A DNA stretch of 64,000 nt from Roseivivax marinus (GTDB taxonomy: Bacteria > Pseudomonadota > Alphaproteobacteria > Rhodobacterales > Rhodobacteraceae). The stretch is taken from contig NZ_FOAI01000005.1 of the NCBI RefSeq assembly GCF_900109705.1, positions 215,260 to 279,259 on the forward strand, written 5' to 3'. Position numbers and translations under genes: made by a program. The notes beneath the pieces were generated by a model, which worked only from the letters and a program-made list of their open reading frames with translations, was not told the DNA's origin and searched no databases. Shown here one piece after another: positions 9,858 through 19,427 of the stretch (its first letter is position 1; every line of letters starts with the position of its first letter).

Positions 9858-11042
9858 TCAGGCCGGGACGCGCGCCCGGGCGAACCGTGCCAGGGTTCTC
9901 AGCGCCCGCTCGAGCCGCGCGTCGTCCACTGTCAGCGCCACGCGGACATGGCCCGCTGCCGCCTGGCCGAAGCTTTCGCCCGGCATGACCGCGATGCCTT
10001 CCGCGTCGAGGAGCGCGTCTGCGAAGGCCGCCCCCGTCATGCCCGTCGCACGGATGTCGAGCAGCACGTACATGGTTCCCTCGGCGGGCAAGGCGCGCAC
10101 CGCCTCTTCGCCCTCGGCCGCGACCACCCGCATCAGCAGATCGCGGCGGCGGCGGAACGGCGCGGCGACGTCGACCTCGGGCTCCGTTCCCCGCGCGATT
10201 GCCGCTTGCGCCGCATCCTGGATGAAGCCGGGCACACCGTAGGTGGTCACCGTCGCCAGTTCGGCGGCGCGGGCGATGGCGTCCTCGGGGCCGACGAGCC
10301 AGCCGATGCGGCTGCCGGTCATGGCGTGGCTCTTGGACAGGGACCCGGCGACCAGAGTGCGCGCAGCCATCCGGGGCAGGGCGCGCGGACTCAGATGCGC
10401 GCCGTCCCAGACCTGCGTGTCGTAGACTTCGTCCGAGATCACCCACAGGTCGTGCGCCTCGGCCACGGCCGCGATGCCGTCGAGTGTGTGGCGCGGATAG
10501 ACGCGGCCCGCGGGATTGTTGGGGGTGTTCACAAGAAGCGACCGCGCACCACGCGCCGGTCCGGCAAGCGCGCGCGGATGCGGCAGGAACCCCGTGTCGG
10601 GCGTCGTTGCCACGGCGACCGCGCGGCCGCCCGCCGCCCGGATCGTGCCAGGGTAGGTGGCGTAACACGGATCGATGTAGAGGCCCGTCTGGCCGCCATC
10701 GAGCGCCGCCATGTGCGCGGCGAACAAGGCGGCCTGTCCGCCCGGCGTGATGAGCACGTTGTCCCGCGTCGTCGCGACACCCGTGCGCTCGGCCACACGC
10801 GCGGCAACCGCGTCGCGCAGGCCCTCGGTGCCCGGGACCGCGGCATAGCCGGTGTGTCCGCCAAGGGCCGAGGCGTGCATGTCGTGGAGGATCGCCGGAT
10901 CCGTGCGGCGGTCATGCTCGCCTATGGTGAGTTCGGTGATATCGTGTCCCGCCGCCACCAGAGCGCGGGCGCGGTAGAACACGTCCCAACCGTCCGAGCC
11001 GCCGTCGTTGAGGCCGGTGATACGGGTGGAAAGGTGGGGCAT
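9858..11042 (-). CDS. PLP-dependent class I/II aminotransferase
   Basis: Cytoplasmic fold-type I aminotransferase of 394 residues. Visible marks are the glycine loop LITPGGQAALFAAH, the substrate-binding NTPNNPAGRVYP, the cofactor Asp/Tyr stretch VISDEVYD, and the internal aldimine lysine in SLSKSHAMTGSRIGW. The ATG at 11042 begins MPHLSTRITGLN, typical for aspartate-aminotransferase-like enzymes of this group; the frame is open further upstream but without recognisable sequence. The substrate cannot be read from sequence. It lies 53 bases downstream of the MmcQ/YjbR gene on the same strand. Confidence 0.88.
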   Translation of the reverse strand: MPHLSTRITGLNDGGSDGWDVFYRARALVAAGHDITELTIGEHDRRTDPAILHDMHASALGGHTGYAAVPGTEGLRDAVAARVAERTGVATTRDNVLITPGGQAALFAAHMAALDGGQTGLYIDPCYATYPGTIRAAGGRAVAVATTPDTGFLPHPRALAGPARGARSLLVNTPNNPAGRVYPRHTLDGIAAVAEAHDLWVISDEVYDTQVWDGAHLSPRALPRMAARTLVAGSLSKSHAMTGSRIGWLVGPEDAIARAAELATVTTYGVPGFIQDAAQAAIARGTEPEVDVAAPFRRRRDLLMRVVAAEGEEAVRALPAEGTMYVLLDIRATGMTGAAFADALLDAEGIAVMPGESFGQAAAGHVRVALTVDDARLERALRTLARFARARVPA

Positions 11043-11095
11043 GGGACCTCGCGGCGTGGCGTCGGGCGCGATGTGACCCGGAGCGGGGTCGGGGT

Positions 11096-11461
11096 TCAAG
11101 CCCCGGCGGACGGGTTGGGCAGCGGCGGCAGCCCCGCCTGCACACGTCGGGTCAATCCGCCGCGCACGAGCCCGTAGGATGTGAAGATCCGGTCCTCGAG
11201 TTCCGCGCGGTCCGCCACGCCCCACGGCACCCGTACCCAGGAGCGGTGGAAGTAGGGCGCGCGCTCGGCCCGGCCGAGCTCGATCAGAAATGCGGCGTCC
11301 TCGATGCTCGCCGTCTTCACCGACACGCCATCCGCGGCGGTGCCGACCACGGCGAACATCTTGCCGCCGACCTTCCACGCGTCGTGCCCTCCGTCCCAGG
11401 GGTCGGAATGCTCGGCGCCCGGCAGGGCGATGCAGATCTCGGTGACGAGGGCGCGGGTCAT
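11096..11461 (-). CDS. MmcQ/YjbR family protein
   Basis: A 121-residue soluble protein with the MmcQ/YjbR fold: CIALPGAEHSDPWDGGHDAWKV at the start, GGKMFAVVG, a central VSVKTASIEDAAFLI segment and the conserved WVRVPWG. The start at 11461 (MTRALVTEICIALPGA) matches the family N-terminus. The fold resembles CyaY/DNA-binding proteins, but the role is not established. It is divergent from cysS. Confidence 0.82.
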   Translation of the reverse strand: MTRALVTEICIALPGAEHSDPWDGGHDAWKVGGKMFAVVGTAADGVSVKTASIEDAAFLIELGRAERAPYFHRSWVRVPWGVADRAELEDRIFTSYGLVRGGLTRRVQAGLPPLPNPSAGA

Positions 11462-11679
11462 GGCGCGAACGGTGCGCCCGCCCCGGGAGCCGCGCAAGCG
11501 AAACCGCTGGAAGTCGCCGCGCGGCGCTGGTAAACTTGTCATCATGAGCACCGCACCTGCCATTCTCATCGGCTGCATTATCCGCTGATCGCATCGGCGG
11601 GCCGCTCTTCTCTTTCCTTTCGACGCCATGAGTTGCTAAAGCCCGCCGCGAGCGAGACGCGCGCGAAGGACCACGCATC

Positions 11680-13050
11680 ATGGACATCAGGCTGACCAAC
11701 ACCCGGACCCGCGCCAAGGAGGTCTTCGAGCCGATCGACCGCTCGGACGTGCGGATGTATGTCTGCGGGCCGACCGTCTACGACCGCGCGCATCTCGGTA
11801 ACGCACGGCCGGTGGTGGTCTTCGACCTGCTCTTCCGGCTTCTGCGCGAGGTCTACGGCGCCGATCACGTGACCTATGTTCGGAACTTCACGGACGTGGA
11901 CGACAAGATCAACGCCCGCGCGGCAGAGACCGGTCGGCCGATCGCCGAGATCACCGAGGAGACCATCGGCTGGTTCCTCGACGACATGGGCGCTCTCGGG
12001 GCGCTGGAGCCCACGCATGCCCCCCGCGCCACCGGCTACATCTCGGAAATGATCGCGATGATCGAGGGGCTGATCGCGGACGGCCACGCCTACGCCGCCG
12101 AAGGGCACGTGCTTTTCTCGGTCGAGAGCTACCCGTCTTACGGCAAGCTCTCGGGACGCTCGGTCGAGGACATGATCGCCGGCGCGCGGGTCGAGGTCGC
12201 CCCCTACAAGCGCGACCCGATGGACTTCGTCCTGTGGAAGCCCTCGGAGGCGGACCAGCCGGGTTGGGACAGCCCGTGGGGCCGGGGCCGCCCCGGCTGG
12301 CACATCGAGTGCTCGGCCATGGCCGGCGCGCTTCTTGGCGAAAGCTTCGACATTCACGGCGGCGGCGGCGACCTGATGTTTCCCCACCACGAGAACGAGG
12401 TGGCGCAATCGGCCTGCGCCCATCCCCACGGCGATTTCGCAAATGTCTGGCTGCACAACGAGATGCTTCAGGTCGAGGGCAAGAAGATGTCGAAGTCTCT
12501 CGGCAACTTCTTCACCGTACGCGACCTGCTAGACGAGGGCATCCCGGGCGAGGTGGTGCGTCTGGTGCTGATGTCCGCGCATTACCGCAAGCCGATGGAC
12601 TGGACCGCGCAGAAGCGGCAGGAGGCCGAGGCGCACCTGCGCAAGTGGTATGCGGTGGCGGCAGGGGCCGAGGACGGCGGTGAGGTCTACCGGCCGGTCG
12701 TCGCTGCGCTTGCGGACGACCTGAACACCGCCGGCGCCATCGCCGAGCTGCACCAGCTGGCTCACGCGGATGACTCGCCCGGCTTGCGCGCGACGCTGCA
12801 GTTTCTCGGTCTCATGGGGGCAGAAGTGCCGGGCTGGGCCGCGGCTCCGACGGTCGACCTCTCGGCGTGGGAAGCACGGCTTTCGGACGCTCGTGCCACC
12901 GCGATGGAGACGAAGGACTTCGCCGAGGTGGACCGCCTCAAGGCCCTCCTGACCGGCGCCGGGGTCGAAGTGCGCATGTCCAAGGCCGGAGTCGAGCTCA
13001 TCGCCGGGCCGGACTTCGACGCCGACACGCTGGCGCAGGAGGACGCGTGA
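11680..13050 (+). CDS. cysS: Cysteinyl-tRNA synthetase
   Basis: Class I aminoacyl-tRNA synthetase of 456 residues charging tRNA-Cys. The HIGH-type motif HLGNARP, the zinc ligands (Cys29 in MYVCGPT, Cys in HIECSAMA, His and Glu in FPHHENE) and the KMSKS loop (269-273) are all present. The C-terminal DALR-like and tail regions are normal. The ATG at 11680 starts [11 protein letters not shown]. The gene stands alone with a 265-base gap before cimA in which I recognise no gene. Confidence 0.98.
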   Translation: MDIRLTNTRTRAKEVFEPIDRSDVRMYVCGPTVYDRAHLGNARPVVVFDLLFRLLREVYGADHVTYVRNFTDVDDKINARAAETGRPIAEITEETIGWFLDDMGALGALEPTHAPRATGYISEMIAMIEGLIADGHAYAAEGHVLFSVESYPSYGKLSGRSVEDMIAGARVEVAPYKRDPMDFVLWKPSEADQPGWDSPWGRGRPGWHIECSAMAGALLGESFDIHGGGGDLMFPHHENEVAQSACAHPHGDFANVWLHNEMLQVEGKKMSKSLGNFFTVRDLLDEGIPGEVVRLVLMSAHYRKPMDWTAQKRQEAEAHLRKWYAVAAGAEDGGEVYRPVVAALADDLNTAGAIAELHQLAHADDSPGLRATLQFLGLMGAEVPGWAAAPTVDLSAWEARLSDARATAMETKDFAEVDRLKALLTGAGVEVRMSKAGVELIAGPDFDADTLAQEDA

Positions 13051-13314
13051 TGATCGCATCGGTTCAGCGGTCCCGCCCGGCGCCCGCATCCGGCAGCACC
13101 TGCCTGCCACGGGGCAGACGCTTTCAGTGTCTCAACCGGCGTTGGGCGGGCGAATGGCTCGGATGGGTTACCAACGATATCCTGCACGCACAGGTGCCCG
13201 CCCAGGCAGACGATGCCCGGCGCGACCGCTTGCCGGGTGCGGAGGTCGCAGAGCCGTCCTTCCTGACATTCGTGGGCATGCCCCGGACGAAGACGCAGCC
13301 GCGCAGGAGCCATC

Positions 13315-14949
13315 ATGCCTGAACGTCTCTACCTCTACGACACCACGCTGCGCGACGGACAGCAGACCCAGGGCGTGCAGTTCTCGGTCGCCGAGAAGGT
13401 CAAGATCGCCAAGGCGCTCGACCGGCTGGGCATCGACCACATCGAGGGCGGCTGGCCCGGAGCGAACCCCACCGACAGCGCCTTCTTCGAAGAGGCGCCC
13501 GAGACCCGCGCCACGCTGACCGCCTTCGGCATGACCAAGCGTGCCGAACGTTCGGCCGAGAATGACGACGTGCTCGCAGGTGTGCTGAACGCGCGCACCC
13601 CGGCGGTCTGCCTCGTCGGCAAGACCCACGACTTCCACGTGGAGACCGCGCTCGGCATCGCTCTCGACGAGAACGTCGAGAATATCCGCGCCTCGGTTGC
13701 GCATTGCGTGGCACAGGGCCGCGAAGCGCTGTTCGACGCGGAGCACTTCTTCGACGGCTACCTCGCCAACCCCAGCTACGCGCTCGATTGCCTGCGCGCA
13801 GCGTGCGACGCGGGCGCGCGTTGGATCGTACTGTGCGACACCAACGGCGGCACCATGCCCACCGAGATCGGGCGCATCGTGTCCGAGGTGATCGCCGCGG
13901 GCCTGCCCGGCGACCGGCTGGGCATCCACACGCACAACGACACGGAGACCGCCGTGGCGGGCGCGCTGGCCGCGGTGGACGCCGGCGCGCGCCAGATCCA
14001 GGGGACGCTGAACGGGCTGGGCGAGCGCTGCGGCAACGCGAACCTCGTCTCGATCATCCCCACGCTCCTGCTGAAGGAGCCCTATGCAAGCCTCTACACC
14101 ACCGGCGTCACCCACGAAGGGCTGAAGACCATCACGCAGGTCAGCCGTATGCTCGACGACGTGCTGAACCGCGTGCCGCTGAAGCAGCTGGCCTATGTCG
14201 GTGCGTCGGCGTTTGCTCACAAGGCGGGACTGCACGCCAGCGCGATCCTCAAGGATCCGTCGACCTACGAGCACGTGGCGCCCGATTCCGTGGGCAACGA
14301 GCGCTTCATCCCGATGTCGAACCAGGCTGGACAGTCGAACCTGCGCCGCCGGCTGATGGAGGCCGGGATCGAGGTCGCTCCGGGCGATCCGGCGCTGGGG
14401 CGCATCCTCGAGACAGTGAAGGCGCGCGAGGCCGAGGGCTACGCCTACGACACCGCGCAGGCCTCGTTCGAAATGCTGGCCCGCGCCGAGCTCGGGCAGG
14501 CTGCGGACTTCTTCGAGGTCAAGCGCTACCGCGTGACCGTGGAACGGCGGAAGACCAAGTACGACCGCATGGGCACCGTGTCCGAGGCCGTTGTGGTGGT
14601 GAAGGTAGATGGGACGAAAAAGCTCTCGGTCTCCGAGAGCTTCGACGAGACCGGCTCGGACCGCGGACCGCTCAACGCGCTGTCGAAGGCACTGGCCAAG
14701 GATCTCGGACCCTACCAGGAGATCATCGACGACATGCGGCTCGTCGACTTCAAGGTCCGTATCACCCAAGGCGGCACGGAGGCAGTCACGCGCGTCATCA
14801 TCGACAGCGCCGACGGGCAGGGCCGCCGCTGGTCGACCGTCGGCGTGTCGGCCAATATCGTCGACGCGAGCTTCGAGGCGCTGCTCGACGCGGTGCGCTG
14901 GAAGCTGGCGCGGGACGTGCCGGATGCCGGGCTGCGGGCGGCGGAATGA
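13315..14949 (+). CDS. cimA: (R)-citramalate synthase
   Basis: It condenses pyruvate and acetyl-CoA to citramalate, the entry to the threonine-independent route to isoleucine. It has 544 residues in the HMGL/LeuA-like family: N-terminal YLYDTTLRDGQQTQGVQF, the metal-binding HTHNDT near residue 205, a TIM-barrel to about 290, and a C-terminal LeuA-type regulatory domain (residues about 410-530). CimA rather than 2-isopropylmalate synthase is supported by GIDHIEGGWPGANPTDSAFF, typical of the long CimA type. An AGGAG site precedes the ATG at 13315. Confidence 0.93.
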   Translation: MPERLYLYDTTLRDGQQTQGVQFSVAEKVKIAKALDRLGIDHIEGGWPGANPTDSAFFEEAPETRATLTAFGMTKRAERSAENDDVLAGVLNARTPAVCLVGKTHDFHVETALGIALDENVENIRASVAHCVAQGREALFDAEHFFDGYLANPSYALDCLRAACDAGARWIVLCDTNGGTMPTEIGRIVSEVIAAGLPGDRLGIHTHNDTETAVAGALAAVDAGARQIQGTLNGLGERCGNANLVSIIPTLLLKEPYASLYTTGVTHEGLKTITQVSRMLDDVLNRVPLKQLAYVGASAFAHKAGLHASAILKDPSTYEHVAPDSVGNERFIPMSNQAGQSNLRRRLMEAGIEVAPGDPALGRILETVKAREAEGYAYDTAQASFEMLARAELGQAADFFEVKRYRVTVERRKTKYDRMGTVSEAVVVVKVDGTKKLSVSESFDETGSDRGPLNALSKALAKDLGPYQEIIDDMRLVDFKVRITQGGTEAVTRVIIDSADGQGRRWSTVGVSANIVDASFEALLDAVRWKLARDVPDAGLRAAE

Positions 14950-15072
14950 CCGCCGTTGCGCGTGAGCCGGGCACGGGGAGCGAGGGCGCTGCCCTCGCGC
15001 TCCCGGAGTATTTGCGACGAGAAGAAGGGCCGGGGCTTGGAAGGGCCCGGGCCGGGGTCTAGGTCGGCGCGC

Positions 15073-15846
15073 ATGGATTTCGACGACGACCTCAATGCCT
15101 GTGCCGAGATCGTGGAACGCGGCGATCCCGACCGGTTTCGCGCGACGATGGCATCGCCGGTGGCGGCGCGCGCCGTGTTGTTCCCGATCTACGCGGCCAA
15201 CGTGGAGGCGGCGCGCGCGCCTTTCGTCACGCAGGAGCCGCTGATCGCCGAGATGCGCCTGCAATGGTGGGTCGATGCCCTGGCCGAGATCGCGGCCGGC
15301 GGGCTCGTGCGGCGCCACGAGGTGGTCACGCCGCTGGCGCACGTGCTGGACGCCGAGGGCGCGCGGGTGCTGTCCGAGGGCGTCGAGGCCCGCCGCAGGG
15401 ATGCGGCGCGCGAGGACATGGGCGAGGTGGCCGAACTGGAGGACTACCTTCGCGCGACCGGAGGGTCGTTGATGTGGGCGGCGTCGCGCGCGCTCGGGGC
15501 CACGGACGAGGTGCGGGCGCGGGCGGTGGGCCGACAGGCCGCGCGGGCGAACTGGCTGCTGGGTGTGCCCGCGCTGCAGGCGCGGGGCATCCGGCCGTTG
15601 CCCGAGATGACGCTCGAGGCGGTGGGCCGCCTCGCGGCATCGTGGCGCGATGACCGCTCCGGGCTGGAGGCTGTGCCGTCGAAGGCCGGGCGCCCGGCGG
15701 AACTGGCGGCCTGGCGGGCGCCGGGGATCCTGGCGGCGGCGGCGCGCGATCCGCAGGCGGTGCTGGACGGGCGGCTTTCCGGACCGGCGGCGGGGCAGGG
15801 CCTGCGGCTCGCCCTGCGTGCGGCGGGGATCGGTCGCGCGGTCTGA
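15073..15846 (+). CDS. Squalene/phytoene synthase-fold protein, NDUFAF6-like
   Basis: A 257-residue protein with the all-alpha isoprenoid synthase fold. The conserved MRLQWWVDALAEIAAGG segment (around residues 60-76) matches the alphaproteobacterial branch related to the mitochondrial complex I factor NDUFAF6. I do not see two intact aspartate-rich DxxxD motifs, so true squalene or phytoene synthesis is unlikely. The ATG at 15073 (MDFDDDLNACAEIV) is the first convincing start. It lies 124 bases after cimA and converges on the MFS gene. Confidence 0.78.
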   Translation: MDFDDDLNACAEIVERGDPDRFRATMASPVAARAVLFPIYAANVEAARAPFVTQEPLIAEMRLQWWVDALAEIAAGGLVRRHEVVTPLAHVLDAEGARVLSEGVEARRRDAAREDMGEVAELEDYLRATGGSLMWAASRALGATDEVRARAVGRQAARANWLLGVPALQARGIRPLPEMTLEAVGRLAASWRDDRSGLEAVPSKAGRPAELAAWRAPGILAAAARDPQAVLDGRLSGPAAGQGLRLALRAAGIGRAV

Positions 15847-15874
15847 CGCGGCTCCGGGGGCGGCTGTCGGAGTC

Positions 15875-17092
15875 TCAGCCCTGGGGCGCGGTCCTCGGGC
15901 GCATGACACCCCAGAGCAGCGCCGCCGCGGCGAGGCAGATCAGCGGCGCCATCGCGAGGTTCACCGCGGCCCAGCCTTCCTGCGCCGTTCCGCCGGAGCA
16001 GTTCATCAGTCCGCCCGAGGCCAGCGAGGCCATCGTCACGCCGCCGAACACGATCACGTCGTTCATGCCCTGGGCGCGGCCGCGCTCTTCGGGGGTGTGC
16101 GCGGCGGCGAGCATCGACGTGGCGCCGATGAAGCCGAAGTTCCAGCCAAGACCGAGAAGCACGAGCGCGCCGAAGAAGTTCTCGAGATCCACGCCAGCGA
16201 GCCCGGTGGCCGAGGCCGCGGCGAGGCAGACGAGCCCCGCGCCGACGATGCGTGGCGCACCGAAGCGCGCGATCAGGTGGCCGGTGAAGAAGGACGGCGC
16301 GAACATCGCGATCACGTGCGCGCTGACCACGTCGGCGGCCGATCCGGTGGTGAAGCCGCAGCCCACCACCGCGAGCGGCGTCGAGGTCATCATCAGGTTC
16401 ATCAGTGCGTAGGACACCATGGCGCAGATCACCGCCACGGCGATGCGCGGGGAGGCCAGAAGCTGCGGCACGCTGCGCCCGCGCGGGGCATCCGCGTCGG
16501 GCTTGGGCGGGCGCGGGATGTCGAGGAACAGGAACACCGACGCCCCCACGAGGTTCACCGCGATCACCGCGGCATAGGTCCCGAGGAAGGGGACCACGAA
16601 GGCCTCGGCGGTCAGCTTGACGATTTGCGGGCCGATCAGTGCCGCGGCGAGGCCGCCGGCCAGCACGTAGGAGATCGCCTTGGGGCGGAACTCGTCGCTC
16701 GCGGTGTCGGTCGCGGCGAAGCGGTAGAAGTTCTGCGCCGCCATGTAGATGCCGGTAAAGAGGCTCCCGAGCAGGAACAGCCAGAACGACTGCGTGTAGA
16801 GGCCGGCCGCACCGATCGCGCCGCCCATCGCGCCGCCCGTGACGCCCACGAGGAAGCCCGCGCGGCGGCCGACCCTCTGCATCAGGCTCGAGAGCGGCTG
16901 GGCGGCCAGCATCGAACCCAAGACGATCAGCGAGATCGGCAGGGTCGCGAAACACGGGTTCGGGGCGAGGCTTTGCCCGGCGAGGCCGCCGATGGTGAAG
17001 ATCATCGGCATTTGCGAGCCCAGGATCGCCTGTGCGGCGACGAGGACGGCAACGTTGCGGCGGGCGCGGACGGGCGTGGCGGCGGCGGTCAT
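15875..17092 (-). CDS. MFS transporter
   Basis: Inner-membrane permease of 405 residues with about 12 hydrophobic segments. MFS marks include the loop after TM2 (QRVGRRAGFLVGVTGG) and a second-half counterpart (LIARFGAPRIVGAG). ERGRAQGMNDVIVFGG near the C-terminal half is typical of the YfcJ/YcaD-like drug-efflux branch. The ATG at 17092 opens MTAAATPVRARRNVAVLV. The frame continues upstream into the divergent gene but with no protein-like sequence. The substrate is unknown. Confidence 0.85.
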   Translation of the reverse strand: MTAAATPVRARRNVAVLVAAQAILGSQMPMIFTIGGLAGQSLAPNPCFATLPISLIVLGSMLAAQPLSSLMQRVGRRAGFLVGVTGGAMGGAIGAAGLYTQSFWLFLLGSLFTGIYMAAQNFYRFAATDTASDEFRPKAISYVLAGGLAAALIGPQIVKLTAEAFVVPFLGTYAAVIAVNLVGASVFLFLDIPRPPKPDADAPRGRSVPQLLASPRIAVAVICAMVSYALMNLMMTSTPLAVVGCGFTTGSAADVVSAHVIAMFAPSFFTGHLIARFGAPRIVGAGLVCLAAASATGLAGVDLENFFGALVLLGLGWNFGFIGATSMLAAAHTPEERGRAQGMNDVIVFGGVTMASLASGGLMNCSGGTAQEGWAAVNLAMAPLICLAAAALLWGVMRPRTAPQG

Positions 17093-17227
17093 GCTGCATC
17101 GATAGGCGGGCCGGCGGTCGGCGGCAAGGTGGCGCATGGCCTTGCGAAAATCGTCGTGGCTTTGGTGCGGGGCGCGCCAGTGACCGCCCCCATGGGCAAG
17201 CGGGACGCCGATCTCTATGTGAGAGCC

Positions 17228-17893
17228 ATGACCCGCGCCGACGTACCCACCGTCCTCATCACCGGAGACACCGCCGAGGCGCGCGCGCTCGCGGCCGCGT
17301 GGCCGGGGGCGTGTCGAGTGGAACGTGTGTCGGACCAAGCGGCGCTGGCCGGGGCGGCGGCCTGCGTGGCCGCAGAGCATCCGTGCGACCCGCGTGCCGC
17401 CGACACCGTGCGCCACGCGCGCGCGGCGGGCGTGGCGGTGCTGCGCCTTTGCCGGCCCGGCTGGCATCCGCGCGGCGCGCGGCGCTGGCACGTCCTGCGA
17501 CGCGCTTCGGACCTCACGAGGACGATTCCGCCGGGCGCACATGTGTTTGCCGCAACCGGGCGCGAAGAGGAGGCCGTGCTGAGGCGCCTGCGCGCCACGG
17601 TCTTTCTGCGCCGGCGCGGCGGCCGGGATGCGCCGCCGGGTCTCATCGCGGTGGAAGGCACGCCGCCCTTCACGATCGCCGACGAGATGCGGCTTTTCCG
17701 GGAGCTCGGCATCGGCTGGCTGGTGCTGCGCGATGCCGGTGGGGAGGGCGCACGACCCAAGCTCGACGCGGCCCGCGCGCTCGGGCTGCACATCGCACTC
17801 ATCGCACGGCCGGCGCTGCCCGATGCGCCGGTGGCACGGACATCGAAGGAGGCCCTGAGATGGCTGAGACTGACACTGCCGTCGGACGCGTGA
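17228..17893 (+). CDS. CobK/CbiJ-like precorrin-6A reductase family protein
   Basis: A 221-residue protein resembling precorrin-6A reductase, which reduces precorrin-6A to dihydro form in cobalamin synthesis. Support comes from an N-terminal nucleotide-binding-like start (VLITGDTAEARALAAAW), the ATGREEEAV segment, GTPPFTIADEMRLFRELGIG, and the C-terminal block LVLRDAGGEGARPKLDAARALG. It is shorter than the usual 240-260 residues and its N-terminal half is divergent. No other cob genes are nearby, so a vitamin B12 role is not shown by context. Its last 34 bases overlap the glycosylase gene. Confidence 0.6.
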   Translation: MTRADVPTVLITGDTAEARALAAAWPGACRVERVSDQAALAGAAACVAAEHPCDPRAADTVRHARAAGVAVLRLCRPGWHPRGARRWHVLRRASDLTRTIPPGAHVFAATGREEEAVLRRLRATVFLRRRGGRDAPPGLIAVEGTPPFTIADEMRLFRELGIGWLVLRDAGGEGARPKLDAARALGLHIALIARPALPDAPVARTSKEALRWLRLTLPSDA

Positions 17894-18507
17894 TCGTCGG
17901 CGAGGCCTGCGTGGCGGAGGGCAGCGCGTGGCTGGCCGAGGCCGAGCCGCGCTTTGCCGCCGCGCTGGAGGAAACCGGACCGCTGCCCCTGCGCCGGTCT
18001 CCGGACGGGTTCGACCAGCTTCTGAACGCGATCGTGAGCCAGCAGGTCTCGGTCGCGTCGGCCCGCGCGATCCGGCAGAGGCTGGTCGATGCCGGTATGA
18101 CCGACGAGACGCGGATCCGCGCAACGACGCAGGAAGACCTGCGCGCCGTCGGCCTGTCCCGGCAGAAGGCGCGCTATGCCAAGGCGTTGGCGGATGCGCG
18201 GATCGACTATGCCGCGCTTCGCGAGGCACCGACCGACGAGGTGGTGAAGACACTCACGCAGGTCACCGGTATCGGCGTCTGGACCGCCGAAATCTACGCG
18301 ATGTTCAGCCTCGGGCGGGCCGACGTCTTCGCCCCCGGCGACCTCGCGCTGCAGGAATCCGCGCGGCTGCTGTTCGACCTGCCGGAGCGGCCCAAGGAGA
18401 AGGCGCTGCGAGACATGGCGGCCGCCTGGTCGCCATGGAGATCGGTTGCGGCGCGCGCGCTCTGGGCCTACTACCACGTGGCGAAGAACAGGGAGGGGAT
18501 CGCATGA
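17860..18507 (+). CDS. AlkA-type DNA-3-methyladenine glycosylase
   Basis: DNA base-excision repair glycosylase of 215 residues in the HhH-GPD superfamily. It has FDQLLNAIVSQQVSVASARAI, the helix-hairpin-helix VTGIGVWTAEIYAMF, and the catalytic Asp in FAPGDLALQ. It is shorter than E. coli AlkA and lacks that protein's extra N-terminal domain. The ATG at 17860 has GGAGG at 17848-17852; it lies inside the end of the CobK-like gene. Its TGA overlaps the next ATG by ATGA, so it is probably co-translated with the esterase gene. Confidence 0.9.
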   Translation: MAETDTAVGRVIVGEACVAEGSAWLAEAEPRFAAALEETGPLPLRRSPDGFDQLLNAIVSQQVSVASARAIRQRLVDAGMTDETRIRATTQEDLRAVGLSRQKARYAKALADARIDYAALREAPTDEVVKTLTQVTGIGVWTAEIYAMFSLGRADVFAPGDLALQESARLLFDLPERPKEKALRDMAAAWSPWRSVAARALWAYYHVAKNREGIA

Positions 18508-19169
18508 CCCGCGTGCTGCAGACCGGACGACGCGAGCCCGCCTCGGGCACGACCCGCTCGGCGGTGGTGTTCCTGCACGGGTTCGGCGCCAACGGGGCCG
18601 ACCTGCTGGGCCTGGCCGAGCCGCTCTCCGAACACCTGCCCGATACGCTGTTCGTGGCCCCCGACGCGCCCGAGACATGCTCGGTCAACCCTATGGGATT
18701 CCAGTGGTTTCCGATCCCGTGGATCGACGGATCGAGTCAGGAGGAAGCCGAGACCGGGATGCGCGCGGCGGTCGCGGACCTCGACGCCTTCCTCGACGCG
18801 TTCATGGTCGACGAGGATCTGCTGCCCGAGCAGGTTGTGCTGTTCGGCTTCTCGCAGGGCACGATGATGGCGCTGCACGTGGCGCCCCGCCGCGAGGACG
18901 AGGTGGCGGGTATCGTCGGCTTCTCGGGACGGTTGCTCGAGCCCGAGCTTCTGGCCGACGAGGCCGTCAGCCGCCCGCCGGTCCTGCTGGTCCACGGCGA
19001 CCAGGATGACGTGGTCCCGCCGCAATCCATGCCCGACGCCGCCGATGCGCTGCAGAAGGCGGGCTGGAAAGAGGTCTACGGCCACGTGATGAAGGGCACC
19101 GCCCACGGCATCGCGCCAGACGGGCTGTCGGTCGCGCTCGCCTTCATGCGGGACAAGTGCCACCTCTGA
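18504..19169 (+). CDS. Alpha/beta-hydrolase of the phospholipase/carboxylesterase family
   Basis: Cytoplasmic serine esterase of 221 residues. It shows the oxyanion loop VVFLHGFGANGAD, the nucleophile elbow GFSQG, the acid in HGDQDDVVP and the catalytic His in GTAHGI. The family cleaves small carboxyl esters; the natural substrate is unknown. It is the last gene of the run with the CobK-like and glycosylase genes (ATGA overlap with the latter). Confidence 0.9.
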   Translation: MTRVLQTGRREPASGTTRSAVVFLHGFGANGADLLGLAEPLSEHLPDTLFVAPDAPETCSVNPMGFQWFPIPWIDGSSQEEAETGMRAAVADLDAFLDAFMVDEDLLPEQVVLFGFSQGTMMALHVAPRREDEVAGIVGFSGRLLEPELLADEAVSRPPVLLVHGDQDDVVPPQSMPDAADALQKAGWKEVYGHVMKGTAHGIAPDGLSVALAFMRDKCHL

Positions 19170-19325
19170 GCCTGCGTCCCCGGTATCCCTGACGGGTCCA
19201 CGCCGGAAGCCTACGCGGCTGTGACCATCGCCCGTGTTGACGCGACGTGTCGCGTCGCCGCACGGTGTCATGCACACGTCGTAATCAGCTCCTATTCCCT
19301 GCAGGTGCAGGGCACATCGCGGGAC

Positions 19326-19353
19326 TTGTTCGAGAGGGATCGCGATATATAGT
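19326..19353 (+). promoter_or_regulatory. Candidate sigma70-type promoter for the HNH gene
   Basis: TTGTTC (19326-19331) and TATAGT (19348-19353) are separated by 16 bases, about 75 bases before the HNH ATG. A 7-bp inverted repeat GACGCGA-CGTG-TCGCGTC lies upstream at 19239-19256. This is pattern matching only. Confidence 0.4.
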
Positions 19354-19427
19354 GACTGACAGGCTGGGGCGGGTTCCCCGCTCTGGCGCTTCGGACGACG
19401 GGCAGGCAGGGCGAGGAACGAGTCGGC

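Noticed and set aside
13051..13314. A small gene between cysS and cimA
   Set aside because: Short frames exist on both strands but none has a good ribosome-binding site or recognisable sequence.
13168..15909. A 913-codon minus-strand frame opposite cimA
   Set aside because: Mirror of cimA and the NDUFAF6-like gene codons; Arg/His-rich and not protein-like.
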